A stretch of DNA of 14,701 nt from CBCXVS01 sp965178525. Its GTDB lineage: Bacteria; Tectomicrobia; Entotheonellia; Entotheonellales; Entotheonellaceae. Below the pieces are notes generated by a model, which did no database searches, was not told the DNA's origin, and saw only the letters and a list, made by a program, of their open reading frames with translations. Position numbers and translations under genes: made by a program. Position 1 is the first letter of the stretch. Each line of letters opens with the position of its first letter. Of the stretch, positions 1 through 6,255 are shown in pieces. Location: assembly GCA_965178525.1 (NCBI GenBank), contig CBCXVS010000202.1:1-14701 (forward strand), given 5' to 3'.

Positions 1-52
1 GACCTGGCTGGGCTCCCTCCATCGTTTGGGGGAGGATAGCCTACCTCATTAA

Positions 53-250
53 CTATTGGGGAACAACCCTATTACACGTAAAGCAGGCCAAACACAGATT
101 CTCCAAGACCGTCAGCCCTGAGGCAGTCTCCGGAATAATATGATCCACATGCATACGCAAGCCGCAGTTCTCTTCTGTCGTCAGGCAATATGCACAACGA
201 TTGTGATCGCGTTCGGCAATCAGGCGACGTAAGGCAGAAGGAATCGGCAT
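53..250 (-). CDS. Short HNH endonuclease-like protein, truncated at the C-terminus
   Basis: A 65-residue protein. It carries an HNH/zinc-ribbon arrangement: CAYC near residues 18-21, the HVDHIIPE core with its metal-binding DH near residues 33-40, NL near 49-50, and a second zinc pair CFTC followed by N, giving the usual C-x2-C...H-x-DH...C-x2-C-N order. HNH proteins of this kind normally continue for 15-30 residues after the CxxCN motif (often a lysine right after it); here the protein stops after CNRVVPQ, so it is short. I start it at the ATG at 250, five bases after the stop of the upstream gene. No Shine-Dalgarno is visible and translation is probably coupled to that gene. The longer reading upstream of this ATG overlaps the neighbour and does not look like protein. 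A nuclease role is inferred from the motif; activity is uncertain because of the short end. Confidence 0.75.
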   Translation of the reverse strand: MPIPSALRRLIAERDHNRCAYCLTTEENCGLRMHVDHIIPETASGLTVLENLCLACFTCNRVVPQ

Positions 251-255
251 CGTTA

Positions 256-678
256 TTAACCAGAGGAGGTCTCGGGGTTGGCAAAGACAGTATGTCCGCG
301 CCGAGCTAGCAGCCGGTAAGCTTCGGCTTTGCATATCATCATATGCTGGGCTTCTTCCATCAATTGCGCCAACATGGATTGCTCTGCGGTTGAGAGCGGC
401 CGCTGCTTCTGGGCATCCGCAAGGTCTTCCAGGCGTACCTGCTGCGCTTCATCCAATACGCTGGCCGCGATGTTCCACAACGCCGTATCACTTAACAGTG
501 CCAAGGCAGCTAATTCCGACCGCATGTCGGATGACAGCTTACGCTCCAATATAGGTAGTGAGAGGGCTATGGACTGTGCCAGCACCTCGTCAAATGACAG
601 GGAAGAAGCCGTTGCGGTGGCCTGAACGCGCTCATAGAGAGCATCGGGTAGCGTAATGGTAATCGTTCGACCTGACAT
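256..678 (-). CDS. Small protein with ribbon-helix-helix-like N-terminus, paired with HNH protein
   Basis: A 140-residue soluble protein. The first ~40 residues (TITITLPDALYERVQATATASS followed by SFDEVLAQSI, shown here as two pieces) have the beta-strand then two-helix look of RHH/CopG-like N-termini. The rest is helical and rich in Leu, Ala, Glu and Gln, with RLEDLADAQKQRPLS near residues 81-95 and a conserved-looking KAEAYRLLARRGH end near 117-129. The start at 678 is well supported: an AAGGAGAG Shine-Dalgarno sits 8 bases upstream. It is followed after 5 bp by the HNH gene, so the two are probably co-translated. Such small RHH-like plus HNH pairs recur in cyanobacteria, Chloroflexi and other environmental genomes from my general knowledge. 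Their function is not established. An antitoxin/toxin-like or nuclease-partner role is only a guess. Confidence 0.8.
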   Translation of the reverse strand: MSGRTITITLPDALYERVQATATASSLSFDEVLAQSIALSLPILERKLSSDMRSELAALALLSDTALWNIAASVLDEAQQVRLEDLADAQKQRPLSTAEQSMLAQLMEEAQHMMICKAEAYRLLARRGHTVFANPETSSG

Positions 679-698
679 GAGTCCGCTCTCCTTCTGTC

Positions 699-728
699 GT
701 TATAGACACCTTCCCTGCCAGCAATCGG
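699..728 (-). promoter_or_regulatory. Possible promoter of the RHH-like/HNH pair
   Basis: The minus strand carries TATAAC (reverse complement of 699-704), five of six matches to the sigma70 -10 box, a short distance before the AAGGAG of the RHH-like gene. The best -35 candidates (TTGCTG or TTGCCC) are at non-ideal spacing (14 or 22 bases), so only the -10 is convincing. Confidence 0.3.
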
Positions 729-811
729 GCAAAAAAACGACAAGATTCGACGCCTACACTTACCCATACAGGCGGTGGCGGGACGTCGTCGCACGTGTAG
801 CGGCGTTCACC

Positions 812-1720
812 CTAGCCAACCTGAGGTTTGACGCGCTCCATGAAGGCATCCATGGTCGCCAGGGTACCGTCATGCGATTGCGTCGACATCTCCAAAACCA
901 CATGTTCCAAGCCCAAGTCCTTGAAGGCGCCGAGCTGATCCACAACCGCCGCGACGCTGCCGCTGAGGCTGGCGCGCACGTTGCGTGAGGTGTAAGAGGT
1001 GACTTGATTCGAGACGCCGTCGATCGAGAGGGCAATACGTGAAGAAAACACCGGCGCGCCCTGGCGTCCGTTCTTCTCCCAGAGTTCCCGCACATGGTTA
1101 CAACCTGGGGCCATCTCGGCCGCCAGGATACCGGTGCTGTGCCACCCATCGCCCAACTCGGCAGCGCGGCACCGGGAGCGCGCACTGTTGCCGCCAACCC
1201 AGATGGGGGGACCACCCGGCTGCACCGGACGCGGCGAAGGTTGCATGTCCTCATAGTGGTGGAAATCGCCTTGCATACTGACGGTATCCTGCGTCCAGAT
1301 ATCGCGAATGACGCTCAGGCTTTCATCGCTGAAGGCGCCACGCTGGACAAAGGGCGCATTCAAAGCCCGGAACTCTTCCTCCATCCAGCCCGCCCCCGTG
1401 CCGAAGATGACGCGGCCTTGCGACAGTTGGTCGATCGTGGCCAACATCTTCGCCACGATGACCGGGCTGCGATAGGGCAGGATGATGACGCTAGTGCCCA
1501 AGCGCACGCGTGGCGCCACGGCGGCCAGGTGGCTCAACAGGGCGAGGGGTTCGAGCATGTTGTCGCGATAAATAATATTCATGGTACGCGGCACCAGGAT
1601 GTGATCCGTCACCCATACGGAGGCGAAGCCCAATTCCTCGGCACGCCGAGCCATTCCCAGGATGCGGTCGATCTCGAGCGGTTTGCCGTAGTGGGGCACA
1701 CAGATACCGAATTCCATCAT
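812..1720 (-). CDS. LLM-class F420-dependent oxidoreductase (TIGR03619-like)
   Basis: A 302-residue luciferase-like (beta/alpha)8-barrel protein. The N-terminus MEFGICVPHYG, the RRAEELGFASVWVTDHI block near residue 30, the GTSVIILPYRSP block near 79-90, the RVIFGTGAGWMEEEFRAL block near 110-125 and PIWVGGNS near 180 are the standard order of this family. These enzymes use F420 (sometimes FMN) to oxidise or reduce organic substrates; the substrate here cannot be read from the sequence. I start at the ATG at 1720 (a second ATG follows at once at 1717), because AGGAG lies 3-5 bases upstream. A TTG further up at 1744 would overlap fabI and lacks support. The gene starts 20 bp after the fabI stop and is almost certainly in the same transcript. 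Co-transcription with an enoyl reductase hints at lipid or secondary metabolism, but that is inference. Confidence 0.9.
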   Translation of the reverse strand: MMEFGICVPHYGKPLEIDRILGMARRAEELGFASVWVTDHILVPRTMNIIYRDNMLEPLALLSHLAAVAPRVRLGTSVIILPYRSPVIVAKMLATIDQLSQGRVIFGTGAGWMEEEFRALNAPFVQRGAFSDESLSVIRDIWTQDTVSMQGDFHHYEDMQPSPRPVQPGGPPIWVGGNSARSRCRAAELGDGWHSTGILAAEMAPGCNHVRELWEKNGRQGAPVFSSRIALSIDGVSNQVTSYTSRNVRASLSGSVAAVVDQLGAFKDLGLEHVVLEMSTQSHDGTLATMDAFMERVKPQVG

Positions 1721-1740
1721 GTTCTCCTCTCCAGAGGGCG

Positions 1741-2517
1741 TCAAAGACCCAAAATATGATACCCGGCGTCGACGAAATGCACCGTGCCCGTGACCCCACT
1801 AGACCAGTCGCTACAGAGATAGAGCGCTGCCTTGCCGACCTCCTCCGTCGTGATGTTACGGCGCAAGGGCGCTTTGTCGGCATGTTGCTTCAACATGCCG
1901 GTAAAACCGGCAACGGCGCGGGCAGAGGCGGTGCGCACCGGACCAGCAGAAATGGCATTGACGCGGATGCCCAAGGGGCCGAGATCGTTGGCGAGATAGC
2001 GCACACTGTTTTCCAACGCCGATTTGGCCAGCGCCATCACATTGTAGTTCGGCACCACCCGTTCACTGGCCATATAAGTCAAGGTAATAACGCTACTATC
2101 GTCCGCCGGCATGAGCGGGGCGAGGCGCCGCGCCACGGCGATCAGCGAGTACGCGCTGATATCCATGGCGGTGTGGAAACCGCTACGCGAAATATCGCGG
2201 AAGGGATCTTGCAAATCTTCACGCTCGGCAAAGGCGACGCAGTGGACGAGGTAGTTGAGCTGACCGAGCTCCGCTTGCACCCGTTCGCTCATGGCATCGA
2301 CTTGGGCATCGTCCGTCAATTCACACGGCATGTGCACCACATCCTGCCAGTCGCTGGTCAGTTTGTACACCTCATCCTTGACGCGCTCGTTCTGGTACGT
2401 CACGGCCAGACGGGCTCCCTGGGCATGCAGGCGGTCCGCGATAGCATAGGCAATGGACCAGCGGTTGGCAATGCCGAGCACGAGGGCGGTTTTGCCCGTG
2501 AGATTGAGAGCTTCCAT
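1741..2517 (-). CDS. fabI: Enoyl-[acyl-carrier-protein] reductase (NADH), FabI type
   Basis: A 258-residue short-chain dehydrogenase of the FabI family, normal length. It reduces trans-2-enoyl-ACP in the last step of each fatty-acid elongation cycle, in the cytoplasm. Visible signatures: the FabI nucleotide-binding variant GIANRWSIAYAIA (15-27) in place of the usual TGxxxGxG, the Y148 and Y158 ... K165 active-site set in LTYMASERVVPNYNVMALAK, and INAISAGPVRT-type block near 185-196 (here VNAISAGPVRT). Residue 95, equivalent to E. coli G93 where triclosan-resistance changes map, is alanine; alanine is also natural in staphylococcal and bacillar FabI, so this is not evidence of resistance. The start at 2517 has an AAGGAT ribosome site about 9 bases upstream. 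It is the first gene of a two-gene transcript with the LLM oxidoreductase. FabI paralogues exist in many genomes, so whether this is the housekeeping copy is unknown. Confidence 0.93.
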   Translation of the reverse strand: MEALNLTGKTALVLGIANRWSIAYAIADRLHAQGARLAVTYQNERVKDEVYKLTSDWQDVVHMPCELTDDAQVDAMSERVQAELGQLNYLVHCVAFAEREDLQDPFRDISRSGFHTAMDISAYSLIAVARRLAPLMPADDSSVITLTYMASERVVPNYNVMALAKSALENSVRYLANDLGPLGIRVNAISAGPVRTASARAVAGFTGMLKQHADKAPLRRNITTEEVGKAALYLCSDWSSGVTGTVHFVDAGYHILGL

Positions 2518-2567
2518 ATGTGTCTATCCTTATGGTGACGACAGGGCTATGCGAGGCTAGATGCAAG

Positions 2568-2596
2568 ACTATAAAAACGATCGCTTGTCAGGTCAA
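2568..2596 (-). promoter_or_regulatory. Strong sigma70-like promoter for fabI
   Basis: On the minus strand TTGACC (reverse complement of 2591-2596) is followed by a spacer of exactly 17 bases and TATAGT (reverse complement of 2568-2573). Each hexamer matches the consensus at five of six positions. Transcription would start near 2561, giving a leader of about 44 bases before the fabI ATG. It is the best promoter match I found in the window. Confidence 0.7.
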
Positions 2597-2610
2597 ATCC
2601 GGCACCGGAT
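2597..2610. promoter_or_regulatory. Inverted repeat abutting the fabI -35 box, possible operator
   Basis: ATCCGG-CA-CCGGAT, a perfect 6-2-6 inverted repeat, ends directly against the -35 hexamer of the fabI promoter. Position and symmetry suit binding of a dimeric regulator; which one cannot be told from the sequence. Confidence 0.4.
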
Positions 2611-2653
2611 GATTTTTAGGCTGATGGAAGCGCGCAGGGAGGCAGGCGGGACA

Positions 2654-2684
2654 CGGCGTGCACGCGATAACCGCATGCACGCCG
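2654..2684 (-). terminator. Strong hairpin after the SMP-30 gene, terminator-like without U-tract
   Basis: Two 13-base arms (2654-2666 and 2672-2684) separated by a 5-base loop. As minus-strand RNA all 13 positions pair, one of them as G-U. It begins 6 bases after the stop codon of the SMP-30 gene. No run of U follows, so it may be an RNA-stabilising 3' end or a Rho-associated end rather than a classic intrinsic terminator. Confidence 0.5.
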
Positions 2685-2690
2685 CACAGC

Positions 2691-3554
2691 TTACGAGCGG
2701 AACAACGGGTGCGTGATCCCCGGAATCTTGCCGCGCAGCGTATAGATAGATGTCTGTGCGGTGAAAAAAATCGTTTGCATATCCGGTCCGCCGAAGGCGA
2801 GATTCGCGGGAACTTCGGGCGTGCGAATCACGCCCAATTTGCTGCCGTCCGGTGCAAACACCCAGGTGCCGCCGGGTCCGGTGCAGTAGACATTCCCCTC
2901 GACATCCACTTTCATGCCATCCGGCACGCCATCCGTCTCGACAGACGACATGTCGGCAAAGATCTCACGGCGCACCATGAGGCCGTCATCGCCGATTTCA
3001 ATGGCGTGAATGTAGGCGCCCCAGCGCGTATTGGAGACGTAGAGCGTCTTCTCATCCGGCGAAAACGCCAAGCCATTGGGATACTCGCAATCCGCCACCA
3101 GGGTCATCGCACCATCGGGCGTGACGCGATAGACGCCGGAATACGGACATTCCCGCTCCTCAAACGGCACCCGCAGCCCCGGATCGGTGAAATAGATATT
3201 GCCGTCGGATTTGCACACCACATCATTTGGACGGTTCAGCCGCTTGCCCTCATAGCGATCCACGAACGTCTCGACCTGACCATTAGACGCCATGCACGTG
3301 ACGCGCCGATTGCCGCCTTCACACAGCAGCAAGCGGCCCTGTAAGTCATAAGTCGTGCCATTGCCCTCACCGGTATTTTCCCGCGCGACTTCTGGCGCCT
3401 GTCCCGGCGTGATGCGGTGCAAACGGCTGACGCGTAGATCCACAAAATAGTAATAACCATCGGGATGCCACGTCGGCCCCTCCGTGAAGGTAAACCCCGT
3501 CGCCAGTTGTTCCGCCTCCGTCGTTGCCAAAACCCGCCGCAACGGATCCCCCAT
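2691..3554 (-). CDS. SMP-30/gluconolactonase/LRE family hydrolase
   Basis: A 287-residue protein of the six-bladed beta-propeller SMP-30 family (Pfam SGL), normal length, no signal peptide. Family members hydrolyse sugar lactones or related esters using one divalent metal ion. The ligands expected from characterised members are all present: E25 in FTEGPTWHPDG, N110 in LNRPNDVV, N160 in CEYPNGLAFSPD, and D212 in GVPDGMKVDVEGN. Repeating propeller strands such as IYFTDPG, LYVSNTRWG and VYCTGPGG are spaced as expected. The start at 3554 follows a purine-rich GGGGAGGGGAAG segment. It lies 59 bp after the epimerase gene on the same strand, and both fit sugar metabolism (oxidised sugar lactone and sugar or sugar-nucleotide substrates). 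The actual substrate is unknown. Confidence 0.9.
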   Translation of the reverse strand: MGDPLRRVLATTEAEQLATGFTFTEGPTWHPDGYYYFVDLRVSRLHRITPGQAPEVARENTGEGNGTTYDLQGRLLLCEGGNRRVTCMASNGQVETFVDRYEGKRLNRPNDVVCKSDGNIYFTDPGLRVPFEERECPYSGVYRVTPDGAMTLVADCEYPNGLAFSPDEKTLYVSNTRWGAYIHAIEIGDDGLMVRREIFADMSSVETDGVPDGMKVDVEGNVYCTGPGGTWVFAPDGSKLGVIRTPEVPANLAFGGPDMQTIFFTAQTSIYTLRGKIPGITHPLFRS

Positions 3555-3567
3555 CTTCTTCCCCTCC

Positions 3568-3592
3568 CCTTCGCGTCCTTCGCGTCCTTCGC
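3568..3592. repeat. Tandem 9-mer CCTTCGCGT, 2.8 copies
   Basis: CCTTCGCGT occurs at 3568-3576 and 3577-3585, followed by a partial copy CCTTCGC at 3586-3592. It sits in the 59-bp gap between the epimerase and the SMP-30 gene, directly upstream of the purine-rich ribosome-binding segment of the latter. Confidence 0.8.
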
Positions 3593-3613
3593 AGAGCCCG
3601 TTTTCATCTCGGT

Positions 3614-4576
3614 TTACACAGATGGTAGGCCGCGTTGCGCCCGCACCCGATTGATGGTCTTGCGAAATCCCGCTTCCATGGGAAATTGCGGGCTATAGCC
3701 AATCGCCTCTTCCGTCACCGAGCCATCATAGCGGATGCCCCGATGGTTGCCGCCGGGGGTCACCTGCAAATCAGCCTCCGGAAGCAATTGCCGCACATAC
3801 GCGACGGCTTCTTGCATGGGGCGCGTATCGCCCACAATGGTCAAACCCGATGAGCGGGTTTGCGACGCCTCAGACGCGAGGCGAATGGCGCGCGCCACAT
3901 CCTCGACATAGAGCCAATCCGGCGCGTCATCCCCATTCGAAATCACCCCTGGCTCGCCGGCAGCCGTTTTTTCCAACAGCTCGGTGAGATAATCCACGCC
4001 GGTGCCGCGCGGAATCGTCAGCGCTTTGCCGTAGCCATACACGTGGGTGAAACGCAAGCCGATATTATCCAACTCACGGCGGTACTTGTAATGCATGCCA
4101 AGACGTTCGTTCATCGTCTTCACCGCCCCATACAGACCGGTCGGCGCATGATAGGCCTCGTTCGCAATCCACTGCTTATCGTCGCGCTCCGTAGACCCGA
4201 AAACCGCCACGGAACTGGCCCACACCACCTTGCTCACGCCGCACGCCAGGGCGGCCTCGAAGATGTTGATGGCGCCTTCACAATTGACCTTGAGCGTGCG
4301 TAGCGGATTGGCCTCACTGCTAATGCTCAGCGTGGCGGCCAAGTGCACCACGCGTTCCGCTTCCGCCTCCTGCATGTAACGCAGCATCATGGGCAAATCG
4401 GTGACATCCGTCCCATACACCCGCACGGCATCGCCGAGCGGTGCGCCGACGACATGGGCCAAAAACTCTGTATTGGGCGCCAGGTCAAGGACCGTGATCT
4501 GATGCCCGGCCTGGAGCAATTCTCGCACGGCATAGGCCCCGATAAACCCCGTCCCGCCTGTGACCAGATACCGCAT
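3614..4576 (-). CDS. NAD-dependent epimerase/dehydratase (extended SDR)
   Basis: A 320-residue extended short-chain dehydrogenase. The nucleotide-binding glycine motif TGGTGFIG is at residues 6-13, D31 ends the second beta strand as expected for NAD preference, WASSVAVFG at 119-127 supplies the catalytic Ser, and Y149-x3-K153 (LYGAVK) is the active-site pair. RFTHVYGYG (near 174) and LYVEDVARAI (near 223) are the usual substrate-loop and C-terminal blocks. The family acts on sugar nucleotides and related compounds; the exact reaction cannot be assigned. I start at the ATG at 4576, which has GGAGG 5 bases upstream; an upstream TTG at 4589-4591 would lose that spacing. It lies 60 bp downstream of larC and 59 bp upstream of the SMP-30 gene, consistent with one operon. 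Confidence 0.9.
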   Translation of the reverse strand: MRYLVTGGTGFIGAYAVRELLQAGHQITVLDLAPNTEFLAHVVGAPLGDAVRVYGTDVTDLPMMLRYMQEAEAERVVHLAATLSISSEANPLRTLKVNCEGAINIFEAALACGVSKVVWASSVAVFGSTERDDKQWIANEAYHAPTGLYGAVKTMNERLGMHYKYRRELDNIGLRFTHVYGYGKALTIPRGTGVDYLTELLEKTAAGEPGVISNGDDAPDWLYVEDVARAIRLASEASQTRSSGLTIVGDTRPMQEAVAYVRQLLPEADLQVTPGGNHRGIRYDGSVTEEAIGYSPQFPMEAGFRKTINRVRAQRGLPSV

Positions 4577-4593
4577 ACCGTCCTCCCTCAACG

Positions 4594-4614
4594 CCTCCCT
4601 TTGGCAAAGGGGGG
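4594..4614. repeat. Short GC-rich hairpin between larC and the epimerase gene
   Basis: A 9-base stem with a 3-base loop (arms 4594-4602 and 4606-4614, core CCCTTT-GGC-AAAGGG). On plus-strand RNA the stem is complete with one G-U; on minus-strand RNA one C-A mismatch remains. No T-run follows on either strand, so I do not call it a terminator. It could be a processing or stability element inside the operon. Confidence 0.6.
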
Positions 4615-4636
4615 AATAAAGCCTACAGCCTCGGCC

Positions 4637-5431
4637 TTAATCATGGTGATGATCGTGATGATCGTGATGATCGTGATGGTGATGCTCCGCGACCGCCCCA
4701 CCCGCGTGCTCATCCACCTCGCCCACAATCAGACGCAGGAGGTTCGGCCGCCCCGGCATATCGCGATTCCCGGCGCCATAGCCAACCTGCTCTACCTGCA
4801 TCAGGGGTAGCGGACCGAACTGACGCGCCATGGTGGTCACGATCGCAGCCCCGGTTGGCGTCGTCATTTCCATGCGGACCTCGCCGGCGTATGTAGGACA
4901 GCCTTTGACCAGTTCCAGCGTGGCCGGTGCCGGGACCGGAAGCAGGCCGTGCGCCGTCCGCACCGTGCCCCAGCCCATATTGATCGGCGACGCCATGACC
5001 GTCGTCACGCCCAGAGTGTGCAGGCCGATGACGGCTCCCACAACATCCACAATCGAATCCACCGCCCCGACTTCGTGAAAGTGAATCGCCTCCAGCGGCT
5101 CGTTGTGCAGATGCGCCTCCACTTCGCCAAGACGCCGGAAGATATCGAGCGCACCTTGCCGGACTTCGGGATGCAGCTCGCTCTCGGTGATCATTGCGGC
5201 GATATCCGTATACTTTCGCATCGGTTGCTGCGCTTCATCCACCACGACATCGACCTTGGTCCCCCGTAAGCCGCTGCGCTTGACCACACGGGTTTCCAGG
5301 CGATAGGCCTGCACGGGCAACTTGGCCAACTCATCGCGTAACACGGCGATATCCAGGCCGGCGTCGACCAAGGCGCCCAAGGTCATATCGCCACTCACAC
5401 CGGAAAAGCAGTCGAAATACGCCATTTTCAT
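4637..5431 (-). CDS. larC: LarC-type nickel insertion protein, N-terminal (LarC1) part only with His-rich tail
   Basis: A 264-residue protein matching the N-terminal half of LarC (former DUF111), the CTP-dependent cyclometallase that inserts nickel into the pyridinium-3,5-bisthiocarboxylate pincer cofactor of lactate racemase-like enzymes. Visible blocks: YFDCFSGVSGDMTLGALVDAG (5-25, split here at YFDCFSGVSGDM and TLGALVDAG), HFHEVGAVDSIVD (117-129), GLLPVPAPATLELVKG (162-177), MTTPTGAAI (189-197) and GYGAGNRDMPGRPN (217-230). Full-length LarC is around 400 residues or more; the C-terminal LarC2 part is missing and is not found in any frame of the 60 bp before the next gene. Instead the protein ends in a His/Asp-rich tail (250-264). 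The ATG at 5431 has AGGGAG about 10 bases upstream; a second ATG at 5425 is possible. No larA, larB or larE lies in the window. Confidence 0.88.
   Translation of the reverse strand: MKMAYFDCFSGVSGDMTLGALVDAGLDIAVLRDELAKLPVQAYRLETRVVKRSGLRGTKVDVVVDEAQQPMRKYTDIAAMITESELHPEVRQGALDIFRRLGEVEAHLHNEPLEAIHFHEVGAVDSIVDVVGAVIGLHTLGVTTVMASPINMGWGTVRTAHGLLPVPAPATLELVKGCPTYAGEVRMEMTTPTGAAIVTTMARQFGPLPLMQVEQVGYGAGNRDMPGRPNLLRLIVGEVDEHAGGAVAEHHHHDHHDHHDHHHD
4651..4677. repeat. Three perfect tandem copies of GATCGTGAT coding the His-rich tail of LarC
   Basis: GATCGTGAT repeats exactly three times at 4651-4659, 4660-4668 and 4669-4677. On the minus strand each unit codes for His-His-Asp in the larC frame, so gain or loss of units keeps the reading frame and changes only tail length. 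Confidence 0.9.
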
Positions 5432-5478
5432 CGTCTCGCGTCTCCCTGTACGTTCCCCGCGTCATCGTCTCGCGTCTC
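5428..5478. repeat. 17-bp direct repeat spanning the larC start codon
   Basis: TCATCGTCTCGCGTCTC occurs at 5428-5444 and again at 5462-5478. The first copy contains the larC initiation codon (minus strand); the second gives a second ATG 34 bases upstream in another frame. Confidence 0.9.
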
Positions 5479-5514
5479 AAGACCCATAGGGAAGGCAACG
5501 TACCACACTGTCTC

Positions 5515-5543
5515 AATCAACTCAAGCGGTTGTCCTTTGTCAA
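5515..5543 (-). promoter_or_regulatory. Candidate promoter of the larC-epimerase-SMP-30 operon
   Basis: A perfect -35 hexamer TTGACA (reverse complement of 5538-5543), a 17-base spacer and TTGATT (reverse complement of 5515-5520), the latter only three of six matches to the -10 consensus. It is placed about 80-110 bases before the larC ATG. The rest of the 309-bp gap 5432-5740 holds a perfect 7-bp hairpin (arms 5674-5680 and 5684-5690) without T-run and a lone TATGAT (5569-5574, plus strand) without a matching -35. Confidence 0.45.
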
Positions 5544-5740
5544 GAAAAATCACACAAATGGCCTCAAGTATGATACACTCCTACATGGTGTACGCGGATC
5601 CGCATTCTGACACCTGTTCATGTGTCTCGCCTATGCAGATACACCCGTCTTTGAGGCATCCCGGTTTTTTCAACTCAGAACGCTTCTGAGCCGCTGCCGG
5701 CTTAGAGCGCCCACATCCCAGGTAAAGGGGAGGAGGCAGT

Positions 5741-6139
5741 ATGAAACGCACCATGTTCGCCATCGTTCTGTTGAGTCTACTCGTGGTCTTGGGCGGCTGT
5801 GTGGCGGCAGCGGTTGGCGTCGGCACCGCTGCGGGCGTCGGCACGTATTCGTTTATCCAGGGGGATCTCAAAGTCACCTACAGTGTCAAGCTGGATCAAG
5901 CCTGGCCGGCGGCGCTGGCTGCCATGGACAACCTCAAGCTGGCCATCGATGTGCAGCAAATGGATGGACTCGGGGGCGCCATTAAAGCCAAACGCGCGGA
6001 TGGGACGCCTGTCAAAGTCCGCCTCAAGCCGCTCGGTGAGTACAGCACCAGCATTGGTGTGCGGATCGGGCATCTGGGCAGTAAAGCCAAATCCGAACGG
6101 GTGCACGATGCGATTCGGAGACAGCTCGGGGTGTCATAA
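5741..6139 (+). CDS. DUF3568-like lipoprotein
   Basis: A 132-residue exported protein. The N-terminus MKRTMFAIVLLSLLVVLGGC is a lipoprotein signal peptide with lipobox LGGC at 17-20, so the mature protein would begin at Cys20 and be lipid-anchored; Val21 after the Cys gives no clear inner-membrane retention (Asp2) signal, so outer-membrane sorting is likely. A Gly/Ala-rich segment follows (VAAAVGVGTAAGVGTYSFIQG), then a small alpha/beta domain (about 41-130) with KVTYSVKLDQAWPAALAAM and the strand KVRLKPLG followed by STSIGVRIG. This layout matches DUF3568 proteins, whose function is unknown. A strong GGGGAGGAGG ribosome site precedes the ATG by about 5 bases. It is divergent from larC and followed by an independent promoter candidate, so it may be monocistronic. 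Confidence 0.82.
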   Translation: MKRTMFAIVLLSLLVVLGGCVAAAVGVGTAAGVGTYSFIQGDLKVTYSVKLDQAWPAALAAMDNLKLAIDVQQMDGLGGAIKAKRADGTPVKVRLKPLGEYSTSIGVRIGHLGSKAKSERVHDAIRRQLGVS

Positions 6140-6145
6140 GATAAG

Positions 6146-6175
6146 TTGACCGGTCCCTGAGAAACATGCTACAAA
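6146..6175 (+). promoter_or_regulatory. Candidate sigma70 promoter for the helix-turn-helix gene
   Basis: TTGACC (6146-6151, five of six) and TACAAA (6170-6175, four of six) separated by 18 bases, directly after the lipoprotein stop codon and about 80 bases before the next start codon. The same ordinary hexamer layout as at the fabI promoter, with a weaker -10. Confidence 0.45.
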
Positions 6176-6255
6176 GGCGGTGCAAGACACCATGCCGTGC
6201 GCCCCATGCACGCTTTTCCTATGGAGCCCATTTGTCTCAAGGAGCCGAACGCGTT

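Noticed and set aside
11..41. Hairpin after the HNH gene (CCTCC/GGAGG with outer GGCT/AGCC)
   Set aside because: Only 5 plus 4 bp with an internal loop and no T-run in the minus direction; too weak to call a terminator.
1741..1744. Alternative TTG start for the LLM oxidoreductase overlapping the fabI stop
   Set aside because: The ATG at 1720 has a well-placed AGGAG and gives the family's normal N-terminus; the eight extra residues do not.
1934..2240. Alanine at the FabI position linked to triclosan resistance (E. coli G93)
   Set aside because: Alanine occurs naturally in sensitive FabI proteins of other bacteria, so no resistance claim is justified.
1756..2538. Long plus-strand open frame (260 codons) opposite fabI
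   Set aside because: It is the antisense shadow of fabI: low-complexity Arg/His-rich translation, no ribosome site, and no family likeness, while fabI motifs are complete.
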